Shown one piece after another: positions 29,083 through 38,762 of a stretch of 64,000 nucleotides of DNA (its first letter is position 1; the number at the start of each line of letters is the position of its first letter). A program made the translations under genes and the position numbers. The stretch is from Andalucia godoyi (lineage: Eukaryota > Discoba > Jakobea > Jakobida > Andaluciidae): assembly GCA_009859145.1 (NCBI GenBank), contig VRVR01000024.1, positions 186,001 through 250,000 of the forward strand, read 5' to 3'. The notes beneath the pieces were generated by a model, which made no database searches, had not been told where the DNA came from, and was given only the letters and a program-made list of their open reading frames with translations.

Positions 29083-31136
29083 CTACCCTTGAGCATTTCG
29101 AGAATTGTTTTCCAGTTGTGCGATCTTTTCCGTCAGAAGCCTTGTCTCTGCTTCTGTTTGTCCTTTGAACCTGATGAACTCAACGTCCTTATCTTGCAAT
29201 GCACGGTCCGATTCATTCAGCAGATTCTGCAGTGCTTCGAGACGAGACTCGGCAGCAGCAGCCCTTTCGCGCTCCTCATTGGTCAGCGCAGCACTACCAG
29301 ACTTCCCCTTTTCAAGCTGTTGGATCTGTTCCTGCAACTCGGCAACCTCCCCTGCGTGCTTCTCTCTCAATCGGATGAGTTCTATCTCGGTATCTTGCAG
29401 CTTTCGATCAGTGTCGTTCAGCGTGTCTGAAATCGCTTGTACCCTAGCTTCTGCAGCATCCGCACGCTCTCGTTCATCCTTCAATGCGCTCGCAGGACTG
29501 TCCTTGTGAATCTCTTCAATCTCTGTCTCGAGACCCTTGATGCGCGCTTGGAACCGTGTCGACTTTTCCTTGGTAACCGCAAGCTCATCGGATATCATTG
29601 TCTTTTCTGCCTTCTCCCTTGCAACTGCACTTTCAAGCTCGGCAATCCGGTTCTTCAACACACCAATTTCTGCATTGGAGCTCTCTCGAATTCGGATAAC
29701 CTCGATTTCCTTTTCCTGGAGCTGGTCATCGGTCTTTCGTAGCACGCTCTGCAGCGCAACAACCCGCGCTTCGGCTTCATCAGCCCTGTTCTTCTCGTCC
29801 TGGAGAGCGTTTCGGGTCTGGACCGATCCATCTGCCTTCTTTTTAAGATCTTGACACTCCTTATGAAGTCGATCAATCTCGTTATTCATAAGCCCAGCGT
29901 CTTCCCGGAGGTTTTTCGTAAGAGTTCTGAGATGAAGATTCTTTTCCCGAAGCCTGATGATGAGCTCCTCCTGTTCTTTTGTGGTCCGCAAGGTGCTCGT
30001 TTGTTCGGCAACGGTAGACTGTTGGTGGGAAACAACGACCCGGAGTTGCGACGAGAGCTCATCCACAATTTTCTGCAGTCTACGGGATTCTGTATAGTAT
30101 GCTTTGAGCTCCGTTTCGAGCTCCCGGACGCGAGTGTGTCGAATGTCCGTCTTCATCTTTTGCATCGCCTCCTCCTTTTCAGTTACGGACTTCTCCAGCA
30201 TTCGAACGCGCATCTTCAAGCTCTTGACCAAATGCATGGACGCACCACCAGCGCCTTGTCCAGCTCCAGAACCGCCGGCGGAGCCCAGCGTCATGCTCAT
30301 GCCTGACGACGACGACGTCTTTTGAATATCATCATCCACGTCATGACTGACTGCTTCCTCCAGCATTCGCTCCTTCTTCGCAAGCTCGCCTTCTGTCTTT
30401 GTGAGTTTCGTGCGCAGCTTCAGCACCTCTTCTTCCATTACTCGCATGTTCTTCTTCATGTTGACATTCTCCATATACAGCGTCTCCGGATCCTGATACA
30501 TGTTTGCAGGAACCTGTCGCTTCTTCTGCGTCCGCGAGACGTCCTCGTAGAAGTTTTTCAGCGGGCTCGGTCCACGCATCGCAGGAACCGAAGACGGCGG
30601 AAGCTGATGCGCCAGAGATGCCGACGATGGCCGAGAAGTCGCCGAAGTCGGCCTTGCGCTCGAAGGCCGTGACGAAGATCGTTGCACCGGAGCTGTCACA
30701 TGTAATAACAATCATAATCATGACAGTCATAGCAACAACAACAACAACAACAACAACAATAATAATAATAATAATAACAATAATAATAATCATAATCACA
30801 AACCACCACACCATCATTAGCAATTGCTGTACAGTTACCACTATCACGTACATAATAAAAGGAAGAAGATAAAAAACAAAATGAAAGAGCAAATGCAAAC
30901 AGAGCAGGTTTTTCTTTTTTTGCTCGAGAACACATACCAGACGGTGGGCGATTCGATTGCTTGTGAGCGTATTGAGAAGACCCAGGCTTGCGAACAGCAA
31001 ACGACTCGTGTTCAAAATCATCATCATCATCGTCAATTGCCACGACTCCAAGATCATCATCTGCGTCAAAAGAAGGCGGAGCATCACGAAATGGATCGTC
31101 GTCTTCGTACCGACGCCGTGAAGAATGATGAGACAT
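29083..31136 (-). CDS. IQCE-like ciliary coiled-coil protein, two exons
   Basis: Exon 1 is 30938-31136, exon 2 is 29083-30692. The 245-bp intron starts GTATGT, ends TGACAG, and contains AAC/AAT trinucleotide runs; it splits an Ala codon. The spliced product is 602 residues: an acidic N-terminus with poly-Asp, a Ser-Arg-Pro-rich region, then coiled coil to the end. Around residues 160-215 the pattern LKMRVRMLEKSVTEKEE, then KMKTDIRHTRVRELE, then KAYYTESRRLQ matches the conserved core of animal IQ-motif protein E (IQCE), which anchors the EvC complex at the ciliary base. No IQ motif is visible, so the call is to the coiled-coil core only. The C-terminal half has four or five related coiled-coil blocks with ERA-A-EAR and RLREKHA repeats. 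Confidence 0.75.
30735..30792. repeat. AAC/AAT trinucleotide tract inside the IQCE-like intron
   Basis: An AAC run followed by AAT units on the plus strand, wholly within the intron of the IQCE-like gene. Confidence 0.9.
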
Positions 31137-31771
31137 GCTGCTTTTCTGAAGGAAAAACAAAAATTGAAAAAATGAAAATTAAAACGAAATCAAAAAAACA
31201 ACAGAATAAACACAAAATACGAAACACCCCAACGAGAATCAAAGATCCTTCAGGTAGAGAAGGAAAGAGAGAGGGAGAGAGAGAGAGAGAGAGAGAGAAC
31301 ACGAAGAAAAATAAAAGAAGTGAGAAAAATGGGAAAACGAAAGTGAAAAGGAAGTGGGAAAAGCTTGTAAAATACCAGGAAAAACGGGCAGCAAAGCAGG
31401 GAAGCAAACGGAAATTCCTTTTGGAAGAAGCGGTACTACTCTCTAACCCAAACGTCTTGTGGACGGGTCGTGATTTCATCGGATAGTATTGCAGAGTTGA
31501 CAGCCGTCGACCTCCGACGAAAAATTGGATTGTTTCTGCATTACTGGCGCAGCTATCGAGGGAGAAAAGCGTTGGTTGACTACAGTCGACGATATCGGAG
31601 AATTGTTTTGCGAGCCCACACCAGGAATCACAAACCTAAAATAGAAAGAGAAAGGCCCGCCAAGCAATTGACGGACTGTCGTGAACTTCTCTGAAACTGC
31701 GTTCTGCAGAAGAAGATTGGCGGCGGGGGAAAAGGGACTTCTTTCCCTTGTGATCGATCCTGGGTGGGGAA
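31137..31771. other. Spacer with GA repeat and repeat B copy 2
   Basis: A divergent region of about 635 bp between the IQCE-like gene and the first receptor-like gene. A-rich, with a GA tract at about 31267-31298, then repeat B copy 2. No gene supported. Confidence 0.55.
31432..31550. repeat. Dispersed repeat B, copy 2
   Basis: Partner of 15891-16004, same orientation. It lies about 220 bp upstream of the receptor-like gene start. Matching boundaries are GGTACTAC at the left and TGGCGC at the right. Confidence 0.75.
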
Positions 31772-33400
31772 ATGGTCCAGGAAGAAGTGACGTATGATTC
31801 TGCATCGAGTGGGTATTTCATTACGTCGGTTGTTGGACTGACGCTGTGGGTCATCATCTTTGCAGTTTCATTCATTGTAAAGTACACAAATTCCAGCCAA
31901 TCCGGACACGTGGAGGACAATGACGGCGGTGGTTGTAATGATGATGATGATGATGATGACAGGGATGCTGCACTTCCATTTCGAACACGCATCAAGGGCG
32001 CTGCAAAGACAATGGGTCGTTCAGGCACAACTCGAGAGCGCATTCCGTTTGTTGCTTCCTGCTTGCTGTTCTCCACAGGCCTTGACTTTCTGTACTTTTC
32101 AAGCGCGACCAACACACCGCTTCCGTTTTGTTTGATGACGAGAACCCAAAAGTTCTTCACAACAATGTTTCGGTCACTGCCAATCATCGTGAACCTTTTT
32201 ACGTTCCTGCAAGCCTTTGTCCAAGCAGGTCAAAATGAAAATTTCGAAACGACATTCACTGTTTTTGCTGCTGCGGTCGTGGTGTTCATGTTTGCGGAAT
32301 GGTATTTCTTGGCGCAGTGTCTGGCAAACTATGTCTTTCTTTGGGACCTGTTCACCACAAAGCTCCCCACCGAGGACCGGTCGTTGCGCGCGGAAGTTCA
32401 GAAGCATTGGAGATGGTTTTCTACGTTTGTGATTACGTTTTCCATCGTGACGTTTTCTGTGTTTGTCATCTACCTACTGGATCCAGTCTCGACATTTCAG
32501 TTTCGTGTCGTGACGTGGTTGCTTAGCTTGCTGTTCTTCTTCGCGTTGACGACGTCGGTGTCGTTGGCCATCGTGGTAGCAGGCTTCACAACGGTCCATT
32601 TGCTGATCATGCAGGATATGTTCTTGCGCTCCATCGGAAACTCTGCGCCAGCCGAACTTCGGCTCTCCCAGCCAGGCAAAGCAGTCACAGTCTCGGAAGC
32701 AATCGAGGCATTCTTCGATTGCAATAACGCGTTGCAGTCCACGTCGTCCTTGCTGCACTCTTATTTCGGTCTGGTGTTCGTGCAAGTGATTCTCACGTTT
32801 TCTCTCCTGGTGTTCTTTCTCTCCGAAGGATTTGCAGTGAACAATGTCGGGGACCTTGTCGCGATCTTCGGGCCTCTGATTTCTTACACTTGCGTGCTAA
32901 CTGTTGCGGCTTGGTCTTGCGCAGTTGCCAATGGCTACAGCACGCGGTTCATTGAGCTGGTGTCGACTGTGATTGCTGTCGAAGGTTTGCCTGTTTCAAA
33001 GGATGAAAAGTGGTCGATTCTTCGTTTTTCCAGAGCGATTACACGGTCTCCACTGGCTGCTGCGTATGAAGAGCAAAGGAAATCTACCAAGTCTGAAAAC
33101 TGGAATCTTTACGTCTCGCATATCTTGGACGCAGAAGACAAGACCATGCGCCGGCGTCCGCATCCCCCGTTACGCAGCGAACAGAGCAGGGATGCGGCAA
33201 ACAGCGACAGTCTGTTGTCGGATACGGACAAAGTTCGCATGCACGCATTTCTGGCGCATCTAAAAGTTCGCAGCCCGCAAATCCGCATTCTCGGCATCAT
33301 TCTGGATGAAGGCACTGTGGTCCGCTCTTCGTACGCAATTTTTGGTCTCACCATGTTTTTCCTGCAGCGCGCGGTCAGTGGAGGTGCATCGACTCTCTAG
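31772..33400 (+). CDS. Multi-pass membrane protein, possible gustatory-receptor-like (GRL) fold, copy 1
   Basis: 542 residues with about seven to nine hydrophobic helices. Helix 1 is at about 14-38, followed by an acidic loop with poly-Asp; more helices run to about 285, with a pair at about 330-400, and a last short helix at the C-terminus. After the middle helices a cytosolic segment (AIEAFFDCNNALQSTSS) leads into the next helix, and the protein closes with HAFLAHLKVRSPQIRILGI and then SSYAIFGLTMFFLQRA. This layout resembles the insect gustatory receptor / GRL superfamily, which ends in a similar Tyr...Gln helix, but the spacing differs from TYxxxxxQF. Together with the next gene it forms a tandem pair about 25% alike. 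A receptor or ion-channel role is inference; transport is an alternative. Confidence 0.85.
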   Translation: MVQEEVTYDSASSGYFITSVVGLTLWVIIFAVSFIVKYTNSSQSGHVEDNDGGGCNDDDDDDDRDAALPFRTRIKGAAKTMGRSGTTRERIPFVASCLLFSTGLDFLYFSSATNTPLPFCLMTRTQKFFTTMFRSLPIIVNLFTFLQAFVQAGQNENFETTFTVFAAAVVVFMFAEWYFLAQCLANYVFLWDLFTTKLPTEDRSLRAEVQKHWRWFSTFVITFSIVTFSVFVIYLLDPVSTFQFRVVTWLLSLLFFFALTTSVSLAIVVAGFTTVHLLIMQDMFLRSIGNSAPAELRLSQPGKAVTVSEAIEAFFDCNNALQSTSSLLHSYFGLVFVQVILTFSLLVFFLSEGFAVNNVGDLVAIFGPLISYTCVLTVAAWSCAVANGYSTRFIELVSTVIAVEGLPVSKDEKWSILRFSRAITRSPLAAAYEEQRKSTKSENWNLYVSHILDAEDKTMRRRPHPPLRSEQSRDAANSDSLLSDTDKVRMHAFLAHLKVRSPQIRILGIILDEGTVVRSSYAIFGLTMFFLQRAVSGGASTL

Positions 33401-33838
33401 CTCCGTATTTTATTCGTTTCTGTTTTCCTTTTCTTTTTCAATGTTTCGGTGAGCGTGGGTTATGCCTTACCAACGTGTCTTTGTCTCTTGCTGTCGTACA
33501 TTCCAGCTTTTCGGAAACCTGTTGCTGTCGGGATCGATAGTTCAATTTTCAGATCTGCATTTTTCCCTTTTTCCCCATGAGAGAGGCCTGAGCACAGACG
33601 TTCCGTTTCATCGCGAACTTCTGATGGGAGATATTTCCTCCGACAATTCCTTGTTTCGTACATAGCATAGCATTCTGCTTGTCTTCTCACCTCTCCGTTT
33701 CTTCTCGGTTCCCGACGGGCATTATGGAGAGTCAGGCTCTAACGTTGAGTTGAATAGTGTTAAAAAAAAAAACAGATATTGCTACATTTTCCCTGCGGCC
33801 TGCTCCTCATTGCTGATTTTAGACGTTGATTGATTCAA
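33401..33838. other. Spacer between the tandem membrane-protein genes
   Basis: 438 bp, T-rich after the first stop. Nothing recognised; presumably terminator and promoter for the two same-strand genes. Confidence 0.45.
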
Positions 33839-35383
33839 ATGTCTTCGAACGCAGCACCCCCGATTAACGATGCATCGTCGCCGTATTTCTCTGTGGGATT
33901 GTCTGGGATTTGCTATTGTGTAGTCGTATGGTCATTTTCGCTGATTGTCAAGTTCGCTATGGCTTCTTCAACGTCTCTAGAGGGCAAGAAAAGTGATTTT
34001 CGAGCATTTCTAAGTGCTGATGTGGAGGGAAGTCGTGTTCGGGAACGGATGGCGATTCCATTCGTTCCACGAGCATTGATGTTCCTCACTGGCTTTGACT
34101 ATCTCTTTTATGATCAGACTGCCGGTGGAAAGCCAATACGCGCGTCAAAGCTGTCACGATTTCAGAAATTTGCCTTCACTCTGCTTCGATCCGTGCCCAG
34201 CGTTGCCTCGTTTGCGTTGTTTCTTTCGTCGTTCGTGTACGTCGGCCTCGCAGGCGAATTCGGCACGTCATCTCCTTTTACAATATTTGCTGCTCTGGTG
34301 GCCATTTGCGCTATATTGCAAATGATCTTTTATCCGGCAAGCTTGCTGTCGTTTAATGATATTTGGGACCTCATTACGACGCCGTTGCCAACGACCGATG
34401 CCAGTGTGTATTGCCGAATACGATCCGCGTATTCGTCGTATTCATACATGATCTTGGGATACAGCCTTCTCTTCATTGCGAGTCTGCTTTGCATTTCTGT
34501 GACCCCGATCGATTCTTTCCAGTATCGATTGCCACGAGCTGTCATTTCTTTGATCTTCATCATCCACTTGTCAGTCTCCGGGCTCATGACGACTCTCGTT
34601 TCAAAGTTTGTCGATGAGCACGTAGCCATTCTAACAGACTATTTTGTTGTATCCATTACTGCAAAGGCGCCCCACGTCAACACCACCGTGTCGCTCACGA
34701 AGAAGCCGCTGATTCCGATTCCCGAGCTTATCAAATTGTTCTTTGAGTTCGAACGAATTATGCGAAAAACAACGATTCCGCTCCCGTTTTACCTTGGACC
34801 GCTGCTTATCCAGTTCCTGCTCATTCTCTCCGTTCTTTTCTGGTACGTCTCCGTGGGGCTCTATGTGGGGAACTTCTTGCTGTTTGTAGATCTCTTCGGT
34901 CCGATGTTTGTGTATGCGTTTCTGCTGCTATCGTGTCTGTGGCCGTGTGCAGTCACCAACTCGTCAATCCACCGGTTTATTGTCCTGTTGTCGTCTGTCA
35001 TTGCAACGGACCAGCTTTCGCTTTCCATCGACAAAAAATGGAGGCTCATTTCTGAGATGGAACTTGCCGAGTCGAAATCGTCGTCTGCAAATCTGGGGAA
35101 TATCAGCGGCGTTGCGCACACCAACATTTGGACCCAGTACACGACTCGTATTTGCCGACCAGAAGAGCGCGGATCAAAGCCATCCGAAGTCGCAACGCTC
35201 TTGTCCGACCAGGACACCATAGCTCTCAAGAGCTTTGTGATGCACTTGCAGATCCAGCGTCCGGAAATCACGATTTTGGGCGTTCGCATCACCGAGGGAA
35301 TTGTCCTTCGTCTCGCATACGCAATCGTCGGTATTATCTTACTTGTAATGCAGCGTGTCCTCGGCGCCGCCATTACTCTTTAG
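33839..35383 (+). CDS. Multi-pass membrane protein, possible gustatory-receptor-like fold, copy 2
   Basis: 514 residues from the ATG at 33839. A diverged tandem paralogue of the preceding gene: shared features include RER followed by PFV and LTGFDYLF, WDLITTPLPTTDAS (WDLFTTKLPTEDRS in copy 1), SFQYRLP, and the C-terminal block ILGVRITEG with LAYAIVGIILLVMQRV. It lacks the acidic poly-Asp loop of copy 1. The two proteins are alike in length and helix order throughout, so the duplication is complete, and the divergence suggests it is old. The function is unknown, with the same hypothesis and the same caveats as for copy 1. Confidence 0.85.
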   Translation: MSSNAAPPINDASSPYFSVGLSGICYCVVVWSFSLIVKFAMASSTSLEGKKSDFRAFLSADVEGSRVRERMAIPFVPRALMFLTGFDYLFYDQTAGGKPIRASKLSRFQKFAFTLLRSVPSVASFALFLSSFVYVGLAGEFGTSSPFTIFAALVAICAILQMIFYPASLLSFNDIWDLITTPLPTTDASVYCRIRSAYSSYSYMILGYSLLFIASLLCISVTPIDSFQYRLPRAVISLIFIIHLSVSGLMTTLVSKFVDEHVAILTDYFVVSITAKAPHVNTTVSLTKKPLIPIPELIKLFFEFERIMRKTTIPLPFYLGPLLIQFLLILSVLFWYVSVGLYVGNFLLFVDLFGPMFVYAFLLLSCLWPCAVTNSSIHRFIVLLSSVIATDQLSLSIDKKWRLISEMELAESKSSSANLGNISGVAHTNIWTQYTTRICRPEERGSKPSEVATLLSDQDTIALKSFVMHLQIQRPEITILGVRITEGIVLRLAYAIVGIILLVMQRVLGAAITL

Positions 35384-35934
35384 TCTTCTAGAATTCTTAT
35401 GCATGTGTATTAAACAATCAACTCTTTCGGACATCCCGCTAAACACTCAAGAAAACAGAGAGACGGAAAACCGCTGCAGGCATTCCATGCTTCTGTGCAA
35501 GCAACTTTTGAACTGATCGTGTTTAATTTTTCGTTTTGAACGTTGATCACTCTTGGAGGCATGTTCGATACTGCGCGAACGATCCGAAAAGAAGTACGAT
35601 GTTTTCAAGCCAGGTGCTTCGCGAGCTATGATGACGCATGGACTTGCGGGGGGGCCTGCCCGGCTGCCCCTAGACGATTGACTCATAGGATTGATTGTTG
35701 TGCAGCATTGCAACAGTACCAATTAGAGACAATTAGGATTGATGCAGTGTATGTAGGTGTGTAAAATAATCACTCGAAGCAGTCTCTCTCTCTCTCTCTC
35801 TCTCTGTCTTTTTCTTTTTCTTTTTCTTTTTCTTTTTCTTTTCATCTTCATCTTCTTCGTCTTCGTCTTGTTCTTGTTCTGTGTGCACAGCCTCAATAGA
35901 GAAGAAGTAGAGTGAAGAAACGTGCGAGATAATC
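35384..35934. other. Spacer with repeat C copy 1 and CT/TTTTC runs
   Basis: 551 bp upstream of the PSMG4 gene. Contains repeat C copy 1, a CT run (about 35784-35806) and TTTTTC units (about 35807-35845), then TTCGTC-type repeats. The pyrimidine tracts probably belong to the PSMG4 leader. Confidence 0.55.
35495..35620. repeat. Dispersed repeat C, copy 1
   Basis: About 126 nt matching 38520-38650 in the same orientation, 3 kb apart. The most conserved part includes GTTGATCACTCTTGGAGGCA, TGCGCGAACGATCCGAAAAG and AAGTACGA. An AATTTTTCG-like stretch lies near the left end. It resembles no tRNA, and U6 similarity was considered and rejected. It is a candidate small RNA gene or short mobile element. 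Confidence 0.75.
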
Positions 35935-36306
35935 ATGACGATGGAAGTGTATCAGACATCCGCAGAAGAGGTGAATGGTGCGCCGATGTATCTTCAGATC
36001 GTTCGCATGAATGAAGCGTGGATAGTGTGGTTTGGTCGATCTTCTGCGAAGTTGTCGAACATGGCTCTTTCGCTCCCGCCCGCTTCTCCAAACACAGCGC
36101 CGATCGCCACTAGTCTGTTGAAGCCTCAGTCGGACCGCGCGTCGCGCATCCAGCTCATTGCTGCGCGTCTTTCCAAGCGATTCAACAAGCTCGTTGTCCT
36201 CAGCGCGGACTGCGATGAGCTCTTTTCCGATTCGCCAGAGACGTCCATCGCTGCAGAGCGGTTTCTGATCGACTCTATCAAGACGTATGCTTCAAACATT
36301 TCGTAG
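35935..36306 (+). CDS. PSMG4: Proteasome assembly chaperone 4
   Basis: 123 residues. PSMG4 (PAC4/Poc4) pairs with PSMG3 to guide alpha-ring assembly of the 20S proteasome. The sequence follows the family throughout: a strand VRMNEAWIVWFG, then KLSNMALSLPP, the conserved ATSLL, LIAARLSKRFNKLVVLS, and a closing helix FLIDSIKTY. Length is typical for this small family. An ATG two codons further on is an equally possible start. The leader is a pyrimidine-rich tract. Confidence 0.85.
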   Translation: MTMEVYQTSAEEVNGAPMYLQIVRMNEAWIVWFGRSSAKLSNMALSLPPASPNTAPIATSLLKPQSDRASRIQLIAARLSKRFNKLVVLSADCDELFSDSPETSIAAERFLIDSIKTYASNIS

Positions 36307-36622
36307 GAAACGCCGACCAAAAAACGCCGTTGTACATATCCTCTCCTTCCCCTCCTCTTTATCTCCACGTTTGCCCTTTTTATAAATTTTACAAGGTGTC
36401 TGATGACCGTCATCTACCAGAAGATGAAAAAATTATTAATAGTTTACATACTGCTGGTTTGTAAGACTGCAAACCAGCAATTCGTTTTAAAAACACAGGT
36501 AATCCAATTTTCCTCCTTTTGCTCTTTGGTGTGATGAGCAGTCTTCCGGTACAGATAAGCAGCGCACAGAACGAGGCGAACACTTGGCAGGTTCCGCAGA
36601 CAGCGCTCTTTGTTTTCATTTG

Positions 36623-37081
36623 CTAGACCAACCGAGGGTGCTTCAAACCAGTCGATCCAAAACCTCCTTCACCACGGTCGGTCGTATCGAGTTCATCCGT
36701 ATAAGTGATGTCGACAACATCGGGAATGCGTTCAAGGATCAATTGTGCGATCCGATCCCCTGCGTTAAAAGACACATCAGCGTCTCCCAAGTTGAATAGT
36801 AGTACACCAATTTCGGAACGATAATCCGAGTCAATGACTCCAGCGCCGCAGTCGATTCCGTGCTTCAACGCAAGTCCCGAGCGTGGCGCCACTCGCATAT
36901 ACCATCCTGGATTGAACGACACTCGAAGTCCTGTCTTCACCAAAAGTCGCGATCGCGCTGGAATCACAAATGCCTCCGGCGTCGAAACATCCAGTCCTGC
37001 AGAAAACGGAGAGCCGCGCATCAGATCATGCGCCCTGTCATGCATCTTGTGCACTCGCAGCTGAACGTGGGTTGCAGACAT
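36623..37081 (-). CDS. DUT: dUTP diphosphatase (trimeric dUTPase)
   Basis: 152 residues from the ATG at 37081. It hydrolyses dUTP to dUMP and pyrophosphate, keeping uracil out of DNA and supplying dTMP synthesis. All five motifs are present: I SAGLDVSTPE, II APRSGLA, III GVIDSDYRSEIGVLLFN with the catalytic Asp, IV AGDRIAQLIL and V RGEGGFGSTG with the nucleotide-capping Phe. The length matches the nuclear form. The frame is open further upstream but its residues are not family-like, so an upstream mitochondrial form cannot be claimed. Confidence 0.95.
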   Translation of the reverse strand: MSATHVQLRVHKMHDRAHDLMRGSPFSAGLDVSTPEAFVIPARSRLLVKTGLRVSFNPGWYMRVAPRSGLALKHGIDCGAGVIDSDYRSEIGVLLFNLGDADVSFNAGDRIAQLILERIPDVVDITYTDELDTTDRGEGGFGSTGLKHPRLV

Positions 37082-37415
37082 TTTAGATACCCGTGAAAGC
37101 ATACGCACGTCTTCTTTTTCCACTCTTTCTTTGTAAAATGAATGCCCGTTTTTTTGTTTTTTGTGTGTTGTCTTTCGATATTTGCAGAGTGGAGCATCTG
37201 CGGCGATTCTCTTTGGTTGGGCGGCACAAGGTTTTCCCTTTGGCGCCATAGTTTTACAACTGAGATGATGCAAATTGAGGAACACTTCCGACGGTCGGTC
37301 CGGGCGATGCAGTGTTTTCGCCCCATCGTGCTTGAATCGCATGAAACGAGCACTCGCAGTAAGAGGGATAGAGAGAGGACACGCGGAAAGGAAACAGCCG
37401 TCTAAGGTTCTGTTT
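37082..37415. other. Spacer upstream of the dUTPase gene
   Basis: 334 bp. It serves as the upstream region of the dUTPase gene and the 3' region of the next minus-strand gene. Nothing else recognised. Confidence 0.4.
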
Positions 37416-38348
37416 TTACCAATCAAGGCGAGAAACGGCGGCGACTGTCAGGTCGTCCGAAAATCGATGAATCAGTTGAAACTGGGCTGTCACGAGGTCC
37501 AGTCTCCCCAGTAAACGCTCTCCAGTCTTGGCGTCCTTCACCAAAGCATACAGGGCCAGCTCGTCTTCTGCAGCAAACATGGGGCCTGTAGTCAGCGCAT
37601 CGACGATAGCAACTTCGCTGTACTGTCCAGTCTTGACATTGATGTGAACGAATGCAATCGATGTATCGTCGTTCTGGGCTAGCCCAAAGAGCTGCTCTGT
37701 TTGTGGGGACCACGACACAAAGTGAATGACAGACGCTTTAGGGACCATCACTAAATCCAAAAAAACGGCGCTTCCAGGCCGGGTTGCAAAGTCGCCGACT
37801 GCCAGTTTTTGTGCCAGAGTCGAGTTCGGCTGCCTGGGGAAGTTGTTCAAGAGTCCGAAATACCTATTGGATCGGGCATCGTATGTGGATGCGTTGACGT
37901 ACCACATGTACGGCAATGCTTGGATTGGCCGGTAGGTGACTGTTGGGCCAAGAGAGAGCTGCGACAAGATGCGTCCATACATACCATTGACCGCGATTCC
38001 ATAGAATGCATTCTGCAACGCACTGAACTGAAGATCAAAGTATGAAAGCGACTCTGAAACGTCCAATGACACAAGTGACAGCTTCTCATCAAGAATGTAC
38101 AGTGCTGCGCCCTTGACGCCGCTCGGATAGGCGATCACGTACACCTGCCGGCTGAGAGGATCCGACGTTGCCTCGGCAAGAGGGAACGGAAAAGAAAAGT
38201 GCTCCGAAGAACCCGCAAGAGCGATACCGGTATCATCGTATATCCGTAGTGACGCATTGCCGTTCGAATCCTGCAAAAGAGCAAAAAACTTGGCAACACA
38301 CGAATGTATGACCACCGAAATCAACAAAATACACAAGAGAAGCCTCAT
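37416..38348 (-). CDS. Secreted propeller-like protein, unknown
   Basis: 310 residues. An N-terminal signal peptide (MRLLLCILLISVVIHSCVA) is followed by a chain of beta-strand repeats, each with a Leu/Tyr-rich strand and a polar turn: ATSDPLSRQVYVIAY, SALQNAFYGIAVNG, YDARSNRYFGLLNN, SPQTEQLFGLAQ, FAAEDELALYALVK. The spacing of about 45-50 residues suggests a secreted or lumenal beta-propeller. No catalytic motif is recognised. N-glycosylation sequons (NAS, NST) agree with secretion. Confidence 0.72.
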   Translation of the reverse strand: MRLLLCILLISVVIHSCVAKFFALLQDSNGNASLRIYDDTGIALAGSSEHFSFPFPLAEATSDPLSRQVYVIAYPSGVKGAALYILDEKLSLVSLDVSESLSYFDLQFSALQNAFYGIAVNGMYGRILSQLSLGPTVTYRPIQALPYMWYVNASTYDARSNRYFGLLNNFPRQPNSTLAQKLAVGDFATRPGSAVFLDLVMVPKASVIHFVSWSPQTEQLFGLAQNDDTSIAFVHINVKTGQYSEVAIVDALTTGPMFAAEDELALYALVKDAKTGERLLGRLDLVTAQFQLIHRFSDDLTVAAVSRLDW

Positions 38349-38762
38349 GATGAAATATGGAAAGCGTTACGAGTCCTCACGATCTGGAACGGTGACTCTT
38401 GACCCCACACACACGGAGCACACAGAAACCAAATAAAAGAAGAAAACCACATTATAAACGGAGGAAAAAGAAGATTGTCAAAAAATAAAAAATAAAAAAG
38501 ACAACCCACATGGAATTCCGTGCAAGCAGCTTTTGAAGAAGTCTTATTGTGTTTAATTTTCGTTTTTGGACGTTGATCACTCTTGGAGGCATGTTCGAAA
38601 CTGCGCGAACGATCCGAAAAGAAGTACGACGATTTCAAGCCAGGCGCATCGGAAAGGGGCCACGTGCGGAAAGGCTGCAGTGTACCCGCACTTCTTCTTA
38701 CCTACGACTCGACAAATAGCGCCCCCAAAAATTCGCGAGGTTTTATGCGCTACACCACAGGA
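38349..38762. other. Spacer with repeat C copy 2
   Basis: 414 bp between two same-strand genes. It contains repeat C copy 2, and an AAAATAAAAAATAAAAAAG A-rich stretch upstream of the secreted protein gene. No gene. Confidence 0.5.
38520..38650. repeat. Dispersed repeat C, copy 2
   Basis: Partner of 35495-35620, same orientation. Identity is highest across about 38570-38630 and fades at both ends. Confidence 0.75.

Noticed and set aside
35495-35620. U6 snRNA as the identity of repeat C, because of GAACGATCCGAAAAGAAG.
   Set aside because: The invariant ACAGAGA box and the following stem are absent, and no poly-T terminator follows.
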